NCBI GenBank assembly: GCA_024236235.1
Contig: JACKKV010000012.1
Location: 1-34,051, forward strand
Origin: Novosphingobium sp.
GTDB taxonomy: Bacteria > Pseudomonadota > Alphaproteobacteria > Sphingomonadales > Sphingomonadaceae
Reading direction: 5' to 3'
Length of the DNA stretch: 34,051 nucleotides
Made by a program: the position numbers and the translations under genes. Shown one piece after another: positions 15,185 to 23,199 of the stretch (the stretch's first letter is position 1; every line of letters begins with the position of its first letter). The notes under the pieces are model-generated. The model was not told the origin of the DNA, made no database searches, and worked only from the letters and a program-made list of their open reading frames with translations.

Positions 15185-16117
15185 ATGTCGGTTCGTATGG
15201 CCCTTGCGAAATTGTCTGCCACGGCAGCGGGCGGCGCCTTGCTGGTCGGCGGTGCAGTCCATGTGGCTGAACCCATTTCGGCGGAAACGGTCCAGTACAA
15301 GTCGGTCAAGTCCGCCCAGGCAGCACCTGACAAGCGTGTGAAGCTGGTCAAGGAACGGCGTGTTCCCAAGAAGGTGAAGCGCATTCGCCGGGTCATCGAA
15401 AAGCCGGAAGAAGAAGAATGCTGCGAACCTGAAATGGCAATGGTGCCCGTGCCCTATCTGCCTCCGCTGCCTCCGCAGCCGCCCATCAGCGGCGGCAGCA
15501 GCGGTGGCGTAACGGTGATTGGCGGTTCCGGCGGCTGGGGCGGCTTTGGCGGCGGCTTCTTCGGTGGCTTCTTTGGCGGCTCCGGCGGTGGCAATGTGGA
15601 AATCAGCACCACCACCAGCACATCGGGCAGCACGTCGGGCAGTTCCAGCACCTCTTCGTCGAGCGGCGGGGAAAGCACGTCGAGCGGCAATATCAATATC
15701 GACATCGACATTGATAACAGCACGACCAGCTCCAGCGGCGGCAGTTCGACGTCAACCTCGACCGGTGGCAGTTCCACCTCGACCTCGACCGGCGGGATCA
15801 CTTCCACCACCTCGACCAGTTCGGGTAACGTATCGACGACCTCGTCCAGCTCGGGCAATGTCTCGACCAGCACCTCGACGTCGAGCTCGACCAGTTCCTC
15901 GACCTCGTCCAGCACAAGTTCGTCAACCAGCTCGTCGACCTCCAGCAGCACCAGCAGCTCGACCTCGACCAGCACCAGCAGTGGCAATGAAAACACCACG
16001 ACGACGACCAGCAGCACGGGCGGCGAAGTGCCCGCCCCGCCGATGCTGCTGCTGTTCGGTGCAGCGGTCGCGGCAACACTCACCGGGCGCAGGCGCAAGG
16101 CTCGCACTGGCGGCTGA
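15185..16117 (+). CDS. Exported Gly-rich and Ser/Thr-repeat surface protein with PEP-CTERM-like tail
   Basis: This 310-aa protein has no family I can name. Order: signal peptide (about 1-33), basic stretch KRVKLVKERRVPKKVKRIRR (50-69), acidic EEEE with Cys79-Cys80, Pro-rich segment (87-100), Gly-rich block (101-137, repeated GGFF), then about 140 residues that are almost only Ser, Thr and Gly (140-280), including seven SSST units at 233-260. The end is VPAPP (282-286), a hydrophobic helix (287-300) and GRRRK. That layout is the PEP-CTERM/exosortase type of sorting signal, in a VPAPP variant. The Ser/Thr region would suit dense O-glycosylation. It is probably a surface or matrix protein. It stands alone, with a strong terminator after it. 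Confidence 0.75.
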   Translation: MSVRMALAKLSATAAGGALLVGGAVHVAEPISAETVQYKSVKSAQAAPDKRVKLVKERRVPKKVKRIRRVIEKPEEEECCEPEMAMVPVPYLPPLPPQPPISGGSSGGVTVIGGSGGWGGFGGGFFGGFFGGSGGGNVEISTTTSTSGSTSGSSSTSSSSGGESTSSGNINIDIDIDNSTTSSSGGSSTSTSTGGSSTSTSTGGITSTTSTSSGNVSTTSSSSGNVSTSTSTSSSTSSSTSSSTSSSTSSSTSSSTSSSTSTSTSSGNENTTTTTSSTGGEVPAPPMLLLFGAAVAATLTGRRRKARTGG

Positions 16118-16143
16118 TCGCGCGCCGTCCAGACAGAAGCAGA

Positions 16144-16171
16144 AACGGCCTGGCTTTCCGGGCCGTTTTTT
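16144..16171 (+). terminator. Rho-independent terminator of the Ser/Thr-repeat gene
   Basis: A 10-bp stem (AACGGCCTGG with CCGGGCCGTT, one T-G wobble) with a CTTT loop is followed directly by a T-run. It lies 26 bp after the stop at 16117. Confidence 0.85.
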
Positions 16172-16204
16172 CATGCGCGTGCGGGGCCGCCCCGCGACCA
16201 AAGG

Positions 16205-16239
16205 AAAGGGCGGGAAACCGCAGCGCGGACCCGCCCTTT
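16205..16239 (-). terminator. Probable terminator hairpin after acnA
   Basis: AAAGGGCGGG (16205-16214) and CCCGCCCTTT (16230-16239) form a perfect 10-bp stem with a 15-nt loop, about 40 bp beyond the acnA stop on the reverse strand. The T-rich tail on that strand is short (CCTTT), so termination is likely but less certain. Confidence 0.65.
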
Positions 16240-16280
16240 GTTCGTTACGGCCGCGAGGCGACCGTGACCTGTGTGGCCTG

Positions 16281-18953
16281 TCAGGCCGCCAGCTTCCTCA
16301 GCACATACTGAAGGATGCCGCCATTCATGAAATATTCGATCTCGTTGGCGGTATCGATGCGGCACAGGGCGGTGAAGGTGAAGCTGGTGCCATCCTTGCG
16401 GGTGACTTCCACTTCCACGTCCTGACGTGGCTGGATATCGGCGATGCCGCGGATGGTGAAGCTGTCATCACCCGTCAGGCCCAGGGTTTCACGGGTTTCG
16501 CCGTCCTTGAACTGCAGCGGCAGCACGCCCATGCCAACCAGGTTGGAGCGGTGAATCCGCTCGAAGCTTTCGACAATCACCACGCGCACACCCAGCAGGT
16601 TGGTGCCCTTGGCTGCCCAGTCACGGCTTGAACCCGTGCCATATTCCTTGCCGGCGATGACCACCATGGGCGTGCCGTTGGCCTTGTGCTTCATGGCCGC
16701 ATCGTAAACGGCCATCACTTCATCGCCATAGCGGCTCATGCCGCCTTCGATGCCGGGGACCATTTCGTTGCGGATGCGGATATTGGCGAAGGTGCCGCGC
16801 ATCATCACTTCGTGATGGCCGCGCCGCGCGCCATAGGAATTGAAGTCTGCCTTGGCGACCTGATGTTCCATCAGCCACTGGCCCGCCGGGCTGTCAGCCT
16901 TGATCGAACCGGCAGGGCTGATGTGGTCAGTGGTGATCGAATCACCCAGGATCAGCAGCGGCTTTGCCTCGATGATGTCGCTGACCGGGGCCGGGGTCAT
17001 TTCCATCCCGTCGAAATAGGGCGGGTTGGCGATATAGGTCGAACCGGCGCGCCACTTGTATGTTTCGCTGCCGGTCACATCGATCGCCTGCCAATGGGCA
17101 TCGCCCTTGTAGACATCGGCATAGCGGGCCTGGAACATGGCGCGATCCATGCAACTGGCCATCGTGTCATAGACTTCATTATTGGTCGGCCAGATGTCCT
17201 TGAGGTACACATCCTGCCCGTCCTTGCCGGTGCCGATGGGGGTGGTGGTGAAATCTTCGATCACCGTGCCCTTCAGCGCATAGGCCACCACCAGCGGCGG
17301 GCTGGCGAGGAAGTTCGCGCGCACATCAGGCGAGACACGGCCTTCGAAGTTGCGGTTGCCGGAAATGACGGCGGCGGCGACCAGACCGTTTTCGTTGATC
17401 GCCTTGCTGATCGGTTCGGCCAGCGGGCCGGAATTGCCGATGCAAGTGGTGCAGCCATAGCCGACCAAATTGAAGCCGATATTGTCGAGATGCGCTTGCA
17501 GCCCGGCCTTGTTGAGGTAGTCTGTGACGACCTGCGATCCGGGGGCAAGGCTGGTCTTGACCCAGGGCTTGGGCTTCAGACCCAGTTCGTCCGCTTTCTT
17601 GGCGACGAGGCCGGCCGCGACGAGCACGCTGGGATTGCTGGTGTTAGTGCAGCTGGTGATCGCGGCGATCATCACATCGCCGTCGCCGATGTCGAAATCC
17701 TTGCCTTCGACCGGAACGCGGGCGTTCGTCTTCTTGTACGTTTCGGCCATATCCTGATTGAACACGTCGTCCACTTGCGTCAGATCGACCCGGTCCTGCG
17801 GGCGCTTGGGCCCGGCGAGCGAGGGGACGACCGTGCCCAGGTCGAGTTCGAGAGTGCTGGAGAACACCGGATCGGCAGCGCCCGGTTCCATCCAGAAACC
17901 CTGTTCCTTGGCATAGGCTTCAACCAGCGCGATCTGGTCTTCCTCGCGCCCGGTCAGGCGCAGATAGTCCAGTGTCTTGTCATCAATGCCGAAAAAGCCG
18001 CAGGTGGCGCCATATTCGGGCGCCATATTGGCGAGCGTCGCACGGTCAGCCAGCGTCAGCGAGGCAAGGCCGGGGCCGTAATATTCGACAAAACGGCCAA
18101 CCACGCCATGCTTGCGCAGCATGTTGGTGCAGGTCAGCACCAGGTCGGTCGCGGTAACGCCTTCCTTGAGCGTGCCGGTGAACTTGAAACCGACCACTTC
18201 GGGGATGAGCATCGAGACCGGTTGGCCCAGCATGGCCGCTTCGGCTTCGATGCCGCCCACGCCCCAGCCCAGCACGCCCAGACCATTGACCATGGTGGTG
18301 TGGCTGTCAGTGCCGACGCACGTATCGAAATAGGCCACGGTTTTGCCCTGCTGGTCCGTGCTGGTCCACACTGACTGGGCGATGTTTTCCAGATTGACCT
18401 GGTGGCAGATGCCTGTGCCCGGGGGAACTGCATAGAAATTGGCCAGCGACTTGGACCCCCATTTGAGGAAGTCATAGCGCTCCATATTGCGCTGGTATTC
18501 GATCTCGACATTCTGTTCGGCAGCCTTGGGGTGGCCGAATTCGTCAACCATCACCGAGTGGTCGATGACAAGGTTGACAGGGACCAGCGGGTTGATGCGC
18601 GAGGTGTCACCACCCAGCTTCGCGATCGCATCGCGCATGGCCGCCAGATCGACCACGCAAGGCACGCCGGTGAAATCCTGCAGCAGGACACGCGCCGGGC
18701 GGTACTGGATTTCGCTGCCGGTGACGGGGTTCTTCTGCCAGTCAGCAATGGCCTGAACGTCGTCGGTGGAAACGGTAAAGCCGCCGTCTTCGAACCGCAG
18801 CAGATTTTCCAGCAGCACTTTCATCGAGAAGGGCAGGCGCGAAACATCGCCGATCTTTGCGGCAGCCTTGGCCAGCGAATAATATGCATATTCCTTGCCG
18901 CCCACCGTCATGGTGCTGCGCGTGCCGAGCGTGTCCTTGCCGACCTGGGTCAT
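16281..18953 (-). CDS. acnA: Aconitate hydratase AcnA
   Basis: This 890-aa TCA-cycle enzyme interconverts citrate and isocitrate with a [4Fe-4S] cluster. The cluster ligands are seen in SCTNTSNPSVL (Cys about 434) and GYGCTTCIGNSGPL (two Cys about 500). GSSRDWAAKGTNLLGV in the C-terminal swivel domain carries active-site Ser and Arg. Length fits bacterial AcnA. The frame runs open upstream, but MTQVGKDTLGTRSTM at 18953 is the conserved beginning. It is a monocistronic leftward gene with its own terminator hairpin; some 160 bp separate it from the DMT transporter upstream and should hold its promoter. Confidence 0.97.
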   Translation of the reverse strand: MTQVGKDTLGTRSTMTVGGKEYAYYSLAKAAAKIGDVSRLPFSMKVLLENLLRFEDGGFTVSTDDVQAIADWQKNPVTGSEIQYRPARVLLQDFTGVPCVVDLAAMRDAIAKLGGDTSRINPLVPVNLVIDHSVMVDEFGHPKAAEQNVEIEYQRNMERYDFLKWGSKSLANFYAVPPGTGICHQVNLENIAQSVWTSTDQQGKTVAYFDTCVGTDSHTTMVNGLGVLGWGVGGIEAEAAMLGQPVSMLIPEVVGFKFTGTLKEGVTATDLVLTCTNMLRKHGVVGRFVEYYGPGLASLTLADRATLANMAPEYGATCGFFGIDDKTLDYLRLTGREEDQIALVEAYAKEQGFWMEPGAADPVFSSTLELDLGTVVPSLAGPKRPQDRVDLTQVDDVFNQDMAETYKKTNARVPVEGKDFDIGDGDVMIAAITSCTNTSNPSVLVAAGLVAKKADELGLKPKPWVKTSLAPGSQVVTDYLNKAGLQAHLDNIGFNLVGYGCTTCIGNSGPLAEPISKAINENGLVAAAVISGNRNFEGRVSPDVRANFLASPPLVVAYALKGTVIEDFTTTPIGTGKDGQDVYLKDIWPTNNEVYDTMASCMDRAMFQARYADVYKGDAHWQAIDVTGSETYKWRAGSTYIANPPYFDGMEMTPAPVSDIIEAKPLLILGDSITTDHISPAGSIKADSPAGQWLMEHQVAKADFNSYGARRGHHEVMMRGTFANIRIRNEMVPGIEGGMSRYGDEVMAVYDAAMKHKANGTPMVVIAGKEYGTGSSRDWAAKGTNLLGVRVVIVESFERIHRSNLVGMGVLPLQFKDGETRETLGLTGDDSFTIRGIADIQPRQDVEVEVTRKDGTSFTFTALCRIDTANEIEYFMNGGILQYVLRKLAA

Positions 18954-19113
18954 AAGCCTGTCTTGCCTTCCTGAATTGCTGAACCTTTTTTGGGAATCGC
19001 GATAAAACCCCCGCGGCCGCAAGGGCCGATGTGGCTGTGGCGCTTGCTCGCAAATGCAGCGAAAATCAAGAGGCAGAGGCATTCATGCCCGCGCTGTGAA
19101 TGGGAATTATGGC

Positions 19114-20007
19114 CTAAAGCAGCGATTGTTCGCCGCGTGCGCGCGGCGCGGTCAGCCAGCAGCCCAGCACGATCAGCGCCGCCCCGGCCAGTGTTGCAGT
19201 GCTGACGCCTTCGGCAAAGAACAGCCAGCCGAACAGGATTGCCCACAGGAAGCCCGAATACTCAACCGGCACCAGCACCTGCGCCTCTGCCCGGGCATAC
19301 GCCCAGGCCAGCGCCATCAGCGATAGGGTGGCAAGCACGGCAGAGGCGGCAATCCAGCCCAGCATGGCCGGTTGCGGCCAGACCAGGAACCAGGGCGCGA
19401 ATCCCAGCAGGATCATCCCGGTCAATCCGTGCTGGGCCAGCGCCACCTCCTGTGGCGAGGCGATCTGCGCGATCCGGCGCTGGAGCACCAGATTCCAGGC
19501 ATAGAGACCGGCCGAACCCAGCACCGCCACGATGCCTTTCACGCTGTCCGGGTCGAAGGCGGTGCGATCCAGCCGTGCCGTGGCGATGATCAATGTTCCG
19601 GCAAGGCCCAGCAGCGATGCGCCGACCGCCCGTCTTCCGATTCGTTCCTTCAGCACCAGCGCGGCAAGGTAGAGCGCGATGAGCGGGGCGATGAACGACA
19701 GCGCAATCGCTTCTGCCAGTGGCAGAAAGGTCAGGCCGTGAAAGAACAGCAGCGCCATGGCGCAGGCCACGACGGCCCGCAGCGCATGAATGCGCAAGGC
19801 CGCCGTGCCCGGTAATGCGCATCCTGACAGGCGCCAGACCGGCAGGATCAGTGCCGTGCCGATCAGCGAGCGCAGGCACAATGCGCTATAGGCGCCGATC
19901 GCCATGCTCGCGCCTTTCATCAATGCATCCATCAGTGAGAACAGGCCGATTGCCGCTGCGGTGACGAAAAAGGGCAGCAGCGGGTGATCCTTGTGCATGA
20001 TCTGCAT
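19114..20007 (-). CDS. DMT-superfamily (EamA) transporter
   Basis: This 297-aa inner-membrane protein has about ten hydrophobic segments arranged as two EamA repeats: the first ends in LSFIAPLIALYLAALVLKERIG, the second in VEYSGFLWAILFGWLFFAEG, both with the typical Glu near the end of the helix pair. Such proteins export metabolites or amino acids, and the substrate cannot be read from the sequence. M1 (20007) or M4 (19998) could be the start. It diverges from the L,D-transpeptidase gene. Confidence 0.88.
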   Translation of the reverse strand: MQIMHKDHPLLPFFVTAAAIGLFSLMDALMKGASMAIGAYSALCLRSLIGTALILPVWRLSGCALPGTAALRIHALRAVVACAMALLFFHGLTFLPLAEAIALSFIAPLIALYLAALVLKERIGRRAVGASLLGLAGTLIIATARLDRTAFDPDSVKGIVAVLGSAGLYAWNLVLQRRIAQIASPQEVALAQHGLTGMILLGFAPWFLVWPQPAMLGWIAASAVLATLSLMALAWAYARAEAQVLVPVEYSGFLWAILFGWLFFAEGVSTATLAGAALIVLGCWLTAPRARGEQSLL

Positions 20008-20181
20008 GCGGTAGCGGCCAATCGCTGCGCGGTCATCCCCGCAATCGCGGGGTAGTGCGGTTCAGCGTGTGCTCATGCCGATTGAATGATGAACTTGGTG
20101 CAAAAGAGGGCTATCGGACCGGACCATGGTGATGGCATGGGCCAGAATGATTGCGACCGCCGGAATGATGGGGCTGTATCT

Positions 20182-21528
20182 ATGAATCGATTTCGCGCTT
20201 GCCTGATGGGCACGGCTGTCATGCTGGCCACGCCGGTGTTGGCGCAGGCACCACAGGACGATGCGGGGCCGCAGGACCTTCTGCCGGCTCCCTCTGCCCA
20301 GCCCGTGACAGCGACACCTGCAGTTCCCGTGGTTCAGCCGGTGCCCAGCTGGCCGCTGACCCGGCAATGGCGGGCAGGCGATGCACGAATTCTGGCCGAC
20401 GCAATCGAGAAGATCGGCGCTGAAGGCCTTTCCCCGGCCGATTACGGGCTGGCCGAGCTGCGCGCCGCGCTGGCCGCAGGCGAAGGGCCGCAGCTTGATG
20501 AGATCGCGAGCCGGAGCTTCGCCTGGCTGGTCGAGGATCTGCGCGATGGCCGCACCCCGATGGACGCGCGCCGCCAGTGGTTTGCAAGCGATACCGATGC
20601 GGAAGCGATGCCGACCGGCAAGCTGCTGGAACAGGCGGTCACCGGCCATGATGTCGCAGGGCTACTCGCATCGCTCGCGCCCACGCATCCCGAATATGCG
20701 CGGCTGAAGGCGGAACTGGCCGCAACCCCGGCGAACAATACCCAGCGGCGCGCGCTGGTTCGCGCCAATATGGACCGCTGGCGCTGGCTGCCGCGCGATC
20801 TGGGCAAGCAATATCTGCTGGTCAATGTGCCCGAAATGATGCTGCGGCTGATGGTCAACAACACCGTCGTGCGCAGCTATCGCACCATTGTTGGCAAGCC
20901 GGGGCGCACGGCGACCCCGCAATTTGCGGAAACGGTGGAAGGGGTGATCTTCAACCCCACCTGGACCGTGCCGCAGTCAATCGTGGTGGGCGAAGGGCTG
21001 GGTCCGCGCCTGCTTGCCAATCCTGCGGCTGCCAGGGCCAAGGGGTACAAGGCGTGGCGCGACAGCGAAAGCGGCCAGATCAGCGTGGTGCAACAGCCCG
21101 GGCCCAATAACGCCCTTGGCCTGATCAAGCTCGACATGCCCAATCCGCACGCCATTTTCCTGCATGACACCCCGTCCAAGGAGTTGTTCAACACCGAAGT
21201 GCGGGCCTATAGCCACGGTTGCATCCGCACGGAACGGGCGATGGAAATGGGCATGACCGTTGCAATACTGGGCAAGGGAGCGAGCGGGGAAGAAGCCATC
21301 GCGATTTCGAAATCGGGCGAATATACGAGGGTTCCGCTGCGCGAGCCGATGCCGGTCTATATCACCTATTTTACCATGGGCACCAATGTCGAGGGGGCCA
21401 TGTCGACCTATTCCGACATTTACGACCGGGATGCCCCTGTCCTGGCCAGTCTTGCATCTGCGCGTCAGATGACGCGGGCACGGACCAGCGAGGAGGAGAT
21501 CGTCCCGCTGGAAAATGGAGGGATCTAG
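20182..21528 (+). CDS. L,D-transpeptidase, YcbB/LdtD type
   Basis: The 448-aa exported protein has a signal peptide (MNRFRACLMGTAVMLATPVLAQA). A helical scaffold domain covers about 60-200, and the YkuD catalytic domain follows, with FLHDTPSK (His328) and YSHGCIR (Cys347 as nucleophile). YcbB-type enzymes form 3-3 cross-links in peptidoglycan or attach proteins to it. The architecture (large N-terminal scaffold, YkuD with a capping insertion near GYKAWRDSESGQ) matches YcbB. The frame opens at 20086, but ATG 20182 gives a clean signal peptide. Its stop overlaps the convergent neighbour's stop by 3 bp. Confidence 0.9.
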   Translation: MNRFRACLMGTAVMLATPVLAQAPQDDAGPQDLLPAPSAQPVTATPAVPVVQPVPSWPLTRQWRAGDARILADAIEKIGAEGLSPADYGLAELRAALAAGEGPQLDEIASRSFAWLVEDLRDGRTPMDARRQWFASDTDAEAMPTGKLLEQAVTGHDVAGLLASLAPTHPEYARLKAELAATPANNTQRRALVRANMDRWRWLPRDLGKQYLLVNVPEMMLRLMVNNTVVRSYRTIVGKPGRTATPQFAETVEGVIFNPTWTVPQSIVVGEGLGPRLLANPAAARAKGYKAWRDSESGQISVVQQPGPNNALGLIKLDMPNPHAIFLHDTPSKELFNTEVRAYSHGCIRTERAMEMGMTVAILGKGASGEEAIAISKSGEYTRVPLREPMPVYITYFTMGTNVEGAMSTYSDIYDRDAPVLASLASARQMTRARTSEEEIVPLENGGI

Positions 21529-22148
21529 GCGATTCCCAGCTTTTCGGCGTAGAGCAGGCGCCCGCCAGAAAGGTGCCACAGCGCTTCGTTGAAATCCGCC
21601 GGGGCCATGGCGAAGCAGCCGTTCGAGCGACCCAGCTTGCCCCATTGCGCGACATGTTCAGGCGTGCAGTAATCGGCCTTGTGCATCACGATGGCGCGAT
21701 CCAGCGCGTTGGAATTGTCCCCATCCAGCCCTTCCAGCCGGATCGAGGTGCCATATTTGCCCTTGTACCATTCGCAGGTGAGATAGGCACCGCGCGAGGT
21801 GGCGTTGGACCCCGGCTGGTTCGAGAAATGTTCAAGAAAGCCTGTGTGTTCGGGGTCAGACCCCTTGCCATGCGCCACCAGGAAGCTGCGCACCGTGCCG
21901 TTTTCCAGATTGGCGAAGTGGAAGCGGGGCTGGGCAGACGGCATGCCGAAATCGGCGATGCCTGCGATATCCTTGCGCCATAGAGCGCTTCCCGCGCGGT
22001 CCACTTCGCGCCGGGCAATGTCGAGGATCCGCCGCTCGCTTTCCGAAATGGCAAAAGGCTGAGCGAAGGCGCGGGCAGGCAGGGCGAGACCGGCCAGGGC
22101 CATGGTGGCCTTGCCAATGAAACCGCGCCTGTCTGTGCGTGCGATCAT
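21525..22148 (-). CDS. Murein L,D-transpeptidase catalytic-domain protein with Tat-like signal
   Basis: This 207-aa protein belongs to a second, distinct L,D-transpeptidase-like family (YkuD_2 type). It has a conserved His in IVMHKADY (about 146) and LGRSNGCFAM with Cys168. The N-terminus DRRGFIGKATMALAGLAL resembles a twin-arginine signal (RRxFxxK), so export may be by Tat in folded form. The stop overlaps that of the YcbB-like gene on the other strand. The family is seen; the substrate and the exact reaction (cross-linking versus trimming) are inferred. Confidence 0.85.
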   Translation of the reverse strand: MIARTDRRGFIGKATMALAGLALPARAFAQPFAISESERRILDIARREVDRAGSALWRKDIAGIADFGMPSAQPRFHFANLENGTVRSFLVAHGKGSDPEHTGFLEHFSNQPGSNATSRGAYLTCEWYKGKYGTSIRLEGLDGDNSNALDRAIVMHKADYCTPEHVAQWGKLGRSNGCFAMAPADFNEALWHLSGGRLLYAEKLGIA

Positions 22149-22200
22149 GATCCTTCCGTCCTGCCCTCAATATAGCTCCGGACGCAGCGATTTTCCAGCC

Positions 22201-23148
22201 TCAGGCCGCCAGACCGGTGTTTTCCTGCTGCAAGGCGTTGATCTGGCGCTGGCTTTCGCTGGCATAGGCGCCGTGATCATAGCGGTGCGTCCCCACGAAG
22301 TGCAGGAAGGCGGCATCCTGCGGCCACGGGCTGCCCCAGTAATTGACGTAACGGCTGGACGGCAGCAGCATCGGTGCCGGTTCATTGGCGATCACGAAGC
22401 TGGAGGTGATCTGCTCCGTCCCCCAGATCGAGACATCTTCCGGCCCGACGATCCGTTTCATCTGTTCCAGAAAGGCGGCGGCCAGTGCGCGCCCTTCGCC
22501 ACCTGCGGCGAATCCGGCAAAGCCGGAGCAGCCCCGCACATAACGCCAGCCGCGATCCTGCGGAAACTGGCCCATGCGTGATTCGAGCCGTTGCTGGATA
22601 TGCCCGTCTTCCGGCCCGCCGGGATAGAGGCGCTGCGCGATTTCGCCGAGCGGCAGGGCGCCGATTTCGGCATCGCTGCCGCCCAGCAGGGTGAAGCTGC
22701 GATTGCTCTGGATGGCCTGCGCCACTTCGGGGACCGGCCCGATGGTCACGGTGTCGCTGTCTAGCTGCAGCCAGTATTCGCCCTGACGATGATCGAGAAT
22801 GGTCAGCAGCCGTTCCCAGGTGCCGCCATTGGGAAAAGCGCCGACCTTGACCGCATCGATTTCGAAGATTTCGGGATCGCCGCAATGGCGGGCCAGCACG
22901 GCCCGGTCGCGCGGGGTCAGCGTGCCGTCATTGAGGATCGCGATGCGCCCGTGCTGCAATTGCCGCCACAGCGATTTCACCGCCACCAGATAGGGCAGCA
23001 GCACCGCCGTGCCGATCATCGAGAACAGCACCAGCCCGTCCTTGCGGGGCCTGATCGGCGGCGTGTCCAGAATGGCACGGACAGCGCGATCATGCCGCGC
23101 GGAATCGATCCGGCGGCGCCAGCGATAGGGCAGGCGGTTCGTCAACAT
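22201..23148 (-). CDS. Glycosyltransferase-like (GT-A fold) hypothetical protein
   Basis: The 315-aa protein has a basic N-terminus followed by a hydrophobic patch (LVLFSMIGTAVLLPYLVAVKSLW) and a GT-A-like core: IAILNDGTLTPRD, then YWLQLDSDTVTIGPVPEV, where DSD could be the metal/nucleotide-sugar DxD motif. Downstream, FAGFAAGG and WGTEQITSSFVIANE resemble acceptor-side segments of glycosyltransferases acting on small molecules or glycans. No characterised family was identified. It stands between the Tat-type transpeptidase gene and ispG, all leftward with gaps of about 50 bp. Confidence 0.6.
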   Translation of the reverse strand: MLTNRLPYRWRRRIDSARHDRAVRAILDTPPIRPRKDGLVLFSMIGTAVLLPYLVAVKSLWRQLQHGRIAILNDGTLTPRDRAVLARHCGDPEIFEIDAVKVGAFPNGGTWERLLTILDHRQGEYWLQLDSDTVTIGPVPEVAQAIQSNRSFTLLGGSDAEIGALPLGEIAQRLYPGGPEDGHIQQRLESRMGQFPQDRGWRYVRGCSGFAGFAAGGEGRALAAAFLEQMKRIVGPEDVSIWGTEQITSSFVIANEPAPMLLPSSRYVNYWGSPWPQDAAFLHFVGTHRYDHGAYASESQRQINALQQENTGLAA

Positions 23149-23199
23149 GGCGGTCAGTGTAGCCGCAAGGAGTTAACCAGTGGTTTTACGGCGGATGGT

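Noticed and set aside
15837..15990. Possible CRISPR-like or satellite DNA repeat
   Set aside because: The periodicity is in the protein; the DNA copies differ by synonymous codons, and there are no constant repeats with unique spacers.
15454..16107. Long reverse ORF rich in Val/Leu/Glu opposite the Ser/Thr gene
   Set aside because: It is the mirror translation of the Ser/Thr codon repeats, without start signals.
16686..18374. 562-aa forward ORF
   Set aside because: Antisense shadow of aconitase; His/Ala/Gly-rich with no family features.
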